This document shows, piece by piece, positions 5,625-6,477 of a stretch of DNA of 6,477 nt. Below the pieces are notes generated by a model that saw only the letters and a list, made by a program, of their open reading frames with translations, was not told where the DNA came from and made no database searches. Source of the DNA: an uncultured Prevotella sp. (GTDB taxonomy: Bacteria; Bacteroidota; Bacteroidia; Bacteroidales; Bacteroidaceae); the NCBI GenBank assembly GCA_938018155.1, contig CALIIG010000025.1:1-6477 (forward strand), in the 5' to 3' direction. Both the position numbers and the translations under genes were made by a program. Numbering within the stretch: position 1 is the stretch's first letter; every line of letters begins with the position of its first letter.

Positions 5625-6477
5625 TTAGAATTTTATCGTATAACTGAATGACGGCACAATAGGGATGTAAGCATGGTTACGTATGCTGAACTGGCCTTTG
5701 TTATTCTGGTGTATATCCACAAACAACGAATTGAAATGGCAATAGGCATTATAAATACTGACGTTCCAAATACGCTCATGTCCGTGCCTGGTTGTGTGGT
5801 GAAAGTCGAACCCTACGTCCAATCGGTGGTAGGCTGGCAGACGATAATTGTTCGGCATATCGAAAACATACATCCGCTCATCTTCAATATATCTGTGCTG
5901 ATTGACGTGCGGAGGCCTGCCGTCGGGCACGTCGGGGACTGCCGTCATGTGCGTAGGCACGGTGACATGATTGCCGCTATGGTAGCTCCAGACTGCGAAA
6001 GCGGCTATCTTCGACGTCAGTTGCCAGCGGCCTGTTAAGCTTATTTTGTGCCGGTTATCAAACTTATCGTAGTACCACGAGGGGTAAAAGTCGTCGAAAC
6101 GACGTTTGTTCCACGACAGGGTATAGGCACCCGTCAGCTCCATTCGCTGTGTTTTGTATACGGCATCAAGCTCCAAACCGAAATACTTTCCTTTGCCATC
6201 CATCACCAATTTGTCCCAACGGCTGGCCGGAGGCTCCAGTCCTGACCAGCTCGAATACTGCAAAAGATGACGGCTTTGCTTATAATAGCCCTCCAAAGAC
6301 AAAGTTAATGCACGCGCAGGCTGATAGTAAACGCCGGCCGCCCACTGCCATGACCGCATAGGATGCAGGGCTGATGTGGTAGGAACCCAATAGTCGGTGG
6401 GCAACTCTAAAAAGCTATTCGATATTTTATGCACATATTGTGTCATTGACGTAAGCGAAGTTTTAAACGACAAATTC
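5625..6477 (-). CDS. TonB-dependent outer-membrane receptor, C-terminal beta-barrel part
   Basis: This frame is open to the window edge, so the gene is cut at its 5' end and only the last 283 residues are visible. No start codon should be assigned here: the first possible one, TTG at 6473-6471, lies inside the barrel. The sequence shows alternating amphipathic strands rich in Tyr, Trp and Phe, such as LTLSLEGYYKQSRHLL, KYFGLELDAVYKT and MELTGAYTLSWNKR. It also has YRLPAYHRLDVGF (about 5812-5850) and WNVSIYNAYCHFNSL, both characteristic of the last barrel strands of receptors that pair with DUF4249 proteins, and it ends in Phe, as outer-membrane barrel proteins usually do. The plug domain, TonB box and any CarboxypepD_reg-like domain would be upstream. 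The protein would import or bind a ligand using TonB energy. The ligand, whether a metal chelate, glycan or peptide, cannot be told from this part. It is the first visible gene of the block with DUF4249 and FecR. Confidence 0.88.
   Translation of the reverse strand, partial: NLSFKTSLTSMTQYVHKISNSFLELPTDYWVPTTSALHPMRSWQWAAGVYYQPARALTLSLEGYYKQSRHLLQYSSWSGLEPPASRWDKLVMDGKGKYFGLELDAVYKTQRMELTGAYTLSWNKRRFDDFYPSWYYDKFDNRHKISLTGRWQLTSKIAAFAVWSYHSGNHVTVPTHMTAVPDVPDGRPPHVNQHRYIEDERMYVFDMPNNYRLPAYHRLDVGFDFHHTTRHGHERIWNVSIYNAYCHFNSLFVDIHQNNKGQFSIRNHAYIPIVPSFSYTIKF

Noticed and set aside
5673..6038. Plus-strand reading frames opposite the receptor gene (also 6048-6245 and 6149-6361)
   Set aside because: They mirror a clear beta-barrel coding frame and have no family features of their own.
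6471..6473. TTG as the start codon of the receptor fragment
   Set aside because: The frame continues to the window edge with barrel-like sequence, and a 282-residue receptor would lack plug and most of the barrel. The gene is cut by the window, not short.

Overview
The window looks like chromosomal DNA of a member of the Bacteroidota, most likely Bacteroidales (Prevotella-like). The reasons are the protein families present (a DUF4249 lipoprotein, a FecR/DUF4974 protein and a TonB-dependent receptor of the matching type), a lipoprotein N-terminus carrying the Bacteroidota surface-export pattern C-K-D-D, a TAnnTTTG-type -7 promoter element, and start codons without a well-placed Shine-Dalgarno sequence. 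Genus level is a guess. All seven genes are on the minus strand, so transcription runs from high to low coordinates. The window begins inside one gene and ends inside another.

Upstream block (6477 to 3891): the C-terminal part of a TonB-dependent outer-membrane receptor, a DUF4249 lipoprotein starting 5 bp after it, and a compact FecR-like membrane protein 4 bp further on. The spacing indicates one operon, an uptake or surface-binding module for an unknown ligand. The FecR-like gene comes last, with no sigma factor beside it, and its cytoplasmic N-terminal segment is short.

A 55 bp gap (3836-3890) holds a good -7 promoter match pointing into the next block.

Downstream block (3835 to 1): a stand-alone amino-acid adenylation enzyme, an 80-residue carrier protein, an MBOAT membrane O-acyltransferase and a DltD-like SGNH-type membrane-anchored protein (cut by the window edge), separated by 13, 23 and 12 bp. 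These are the four functional parts of the Dlt D-alanylation pathway of Gram-positive bacteria, here in the order A-C-B-D and in an apparently Gram-negative organism with no teichoic acid. The simplest reading is that an amino acid is activated with ATP, loaded on the carrier, moved across the inner membrane by the MBOAT protein and esterified to an envelope or exported glycan by the DltD-like protein. The amino acid and acceptor are not known from the sequence. Pocket residues of the adenylation domain differ from DltA, and the MBOAT protein ends in FIYVQF, which may replace the separate DltX peptide. This cassette is the most interesting part of the window.

There is no gene-free stretch over 60 bp, and no RNA gene, mobile element, CRISPR array or long repeat was seen.
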